Part shown: positions 62,797-64,000 of the stretch, piece by piece
Layout: each line of letters opens with the position of its first letter
Numbering within the stretch: the stretch's first letter is position 1
Assembly: GCF_000516515.1 (NCBI RefSeq)
Contig: NZ_KI911784.1
Coordinates: 62,001-126,000 of the forward strand
Length of the DNA: 64,000 bases
Reading direction: 5' to 3'
Source: Chloroflexus sp. Y-396-1
GTDB lineage: Bacteria; Chloroflexota; Chloroflexia; Chloroflexales; Chloroflexaceae
The notes under the pieces: model-generated
Seen by the model: the letters and a program-made list of their open reading frames with translations, nothing else
What the model was told of the DNA's origin: nothing
Database searches by the model: none
Translations under genes and position numbers: made by a program

Positions 62797-63996
62797 TCAC
62801 CGTACCCGCTCAACCAGAGCAATGATCCGCTCAGCTCGTCGGCCATACGTGTGTTCGGCAGCCACTTTCTGCCGTGCAGCCATCAGCGCCGGGTCGCATT
62901 CGTTCAGAGCTGCGGTCAATGCCGCCTGTAAACCAGCCAGATCACGCCGTGGAAAACTATAGGCGAGCTGCGGTGGCACAATCTCGTGTAATGCTGGAAT
63001 CGCCGGTATGACAATCGGCAGGCCCAATGCCAGATATTCAAACAATTTCAACGGTGAGGCTGTGACATCGGTAACTGTATCGGGAATGACCAGGACATCG
63101 GCGGCGCCTAAACAGCGTACAACCTCGGCCTGCGGTCGTGGCGACAATACGTAGAGATCGGCTGGCGTTGTCGTGGTCTCGGCAACCCGTAATCCTTCAC
63201 TGACCGCGTGCGCAATGAGGGCTGCTCGCTCACCAGGTCGGCCACCGAGGATCAGGCCACACAATGTCGGATGGGTTGCCTTGAGTGCCCGCAGGGCGCT
63301 GAGGAGACCCTCAAGCCAGCGATGAGCAAAGGTCATACCCGCGTATGCAATGATCGGTATAGTCGGCGACAAACCAAGCTCGGCACGACACTGAGCACGA
63401 TCTTGCGGTGTAAATATTCGTTCATCGTAAGCATCTGGAATAACCGCAACATCTGCCGGATCACGCCAACCGAGTCGGGCCAGCAGGTATCGAAAATCGT
63501 TCGTCAGTGATGCAACTGCGGTTGCCCGGCACAGTGCGGTACGGTCAATCAAATCGAGTAATCCGCGCGCCCAGCGCTCTTTCGCCCGTGATGGATTCCG
63601 TGACTCAAAATCGTGGGCTTCGTAAATCACCGGTATCCCTAACCGCGGGCCGAAGACAGCAGCCCACCATGCCGCAATAATCGGCTGACGAATATAGACA
63701 GCTTCGACCTGATGGCGTTGTGGTGCGACCCGCATCGCGGTCATCGCTGCAAAGACCGAGTGCTCCAGGTAGTACAACAACGTACTCTTGTAGAAGCGTG
63801 AGAGCTTGCCGATGGCCGGTCGTGGCAAATGCACGACATTCAATTCGCTGAAGCGACTCGGTTCCAAACCCCAACGCGGAATCAACGCTAGCGTATCCGG
63901 TCGGCGAGCCATCAGCTCGCGGAGCGTGGTAAACGTTTGCAGGGCATTGGCCGACTGCAAATTCAAACTGGTGGGATATGCAATATAGACGATCAT
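62797..63996 (-). CDS. Family 4 glycosyltransferase (GT-B fold)
   Basis: 399 residues, starting four bases from the window edge, so its upstream region is not visible. The GT-B C-lobe is clear: 'PIIAYAGMTFAHRWLEGLLSALRAL', 'LILGGRPGERAALIAHA' and the donor-binding 'ADVLVIPDTVTDVTASPLKLFEYLALGLPIVIPAIPALHEIV', which contains the E-x7-E-like pattern (S-P-L-K-L-F-E-Y). 'VIYEAHDFESRNPSRAKERW' is typical of the N-lobe. It transfers a sugar from a nucleotide donor to a cell-surface polysaccharide or lipid; donor and acceptor are unknown. Neighbouring genes outside the window may belong to the same cluster. Confidence 0.88.
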   Translation of the reverse strand: MIVYIAYPTSLNLQSANALQTFTTLRELMARRPDTLALIPRWGLEPSRFSELNVVHLPRPAIGKLSRFYKSTLLYYLEHSVFAAMTAMRVAPQRHQVEAVYIRQPIIAAWWAAVFGPRLGIPVIYEAHDFESRNPSRAKERWARGLLDLIDRTALCRATAVASLTNDFRYLLARLGWRDPADVAVIPDAYDERIFTPQDRAQCRAELGLSPTIPIIAYAGMTFAHRWLEGLLSALRALKATHPTLCGLILGGRPGERAALIAHAVSEGLRVAETTTTPADLYVLSPRPQAEVVRCLGAADVLVIPDTVTDVTASPLKLFEYLALGLPIVIPAIPALHEIVPPQLAYSFPRRDLAGLQAALTAALNECDPALMAARQKVAAEHTYGRRAERIIALVERVR

Positions 63997-64000
63997 CTTA

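Overview
The window looks like chromosomal DNA of a filamentous anoxygenic phototroph of the Chloroflexus type (Chloroflexota). This is inferred from moderate GC content, Chloroflexales-like secreted proteins carrying a Y/F-L/V-P-L/V-I-Q tail motif, zinc-ribbon membrane proteins and a kinase-WD40 fusion. No rRNA or photosynthesis gene is present to confirm it. There is no prophage, CRISPR array or intact insertion sequence.

Layout. 1-5.2 kb: the end of a surface protein and a large beta-helix surface gene that is now a pseudogene with at least four frame lesions, one of them an exact 8-bp tandem duplication. 5.4-9.1 kb (minus): a four-gene operon encoding a glyoxalase-like (VOC) protein, a degenerate GHMP-kinase-like protein, a zinc-ribbon membrane protein and an SRPBCC protein; a YhdH/AcuI-type oxidoreductase is divergent from it. 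10.6-20.1 kb: a complete phosphonate uptake and C-P lyase operon, phnDCEE-GHIJKLM. 20.0-21.4 kb: a small membrane protein and a repeat-rich intergenic region with a MITE-like element, a 9-bp periodic array and a hairpin. 21.4-28.1 kb: a four-PAS GGDEF-EAL protein, a MoxR ATPase and a secreted beta-propeller. 28.4-30.8 kb: Dps, a solute-binding lipoprotein and another zinc-ribbon membrane protein. 30.9-33.1 kb (minus): a type II restriction-modification pair next to a tRNA-Leu(UAA) gene.

33.7-37.4 kb: two Tat-exported proteins (DUF1800 and DUF1501) and a small lipoprotein. 37.6-40.0 kb (minus): agmatine-to-putrescine genes aguA and aguB behind a gamma-glutamylcyclotransferase-like gene. 40.1-45.9 kb: an LLM-class oxidoreductase, an MFS transporter, an SGNH hydrolase, SfsA and an APH-type phosphotransferase. 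46.0-51.1 kb: a 1727-residue alpha-2-macroglobulin-like protein without a thioester. 51.2-51.5 kb: a tandem 122-bp repeat. 52.0-60.3 kb: a glycerol operon, glpF-dhaK-dhaL-glpK-glpA-glpB-glpC. 60.4-64 kb: a Ser/Thr kinase-WD40 protein and a family 4 glycosyltransferase.

Two nutrient modules dominate. The phn operon would import phosphonates and cleave the C-P bond to release phosphate. The glp operon would import glycerol, phosphorylate it and oxidise glycerol-3-phosphate to dihydroxyacetone phosphate, passing electrons through the GlpC iron-sulfur subunit to quinone; the embedded DhaK and DhaL would phosphorylate dihydroxyacetone. Several dispersed hairpin families sit in intergenic gaps, mostly at 3' gene ends. 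I found no clearly new multi-gene system. The best leads are the shared terminal motif of exported proteins, the decayed beta-helix gene, the degenerate GHMP protein, the MITE-like element, the tRNA-linked restriction-modification pair, and the glycerol operon that lacks a DhaM.
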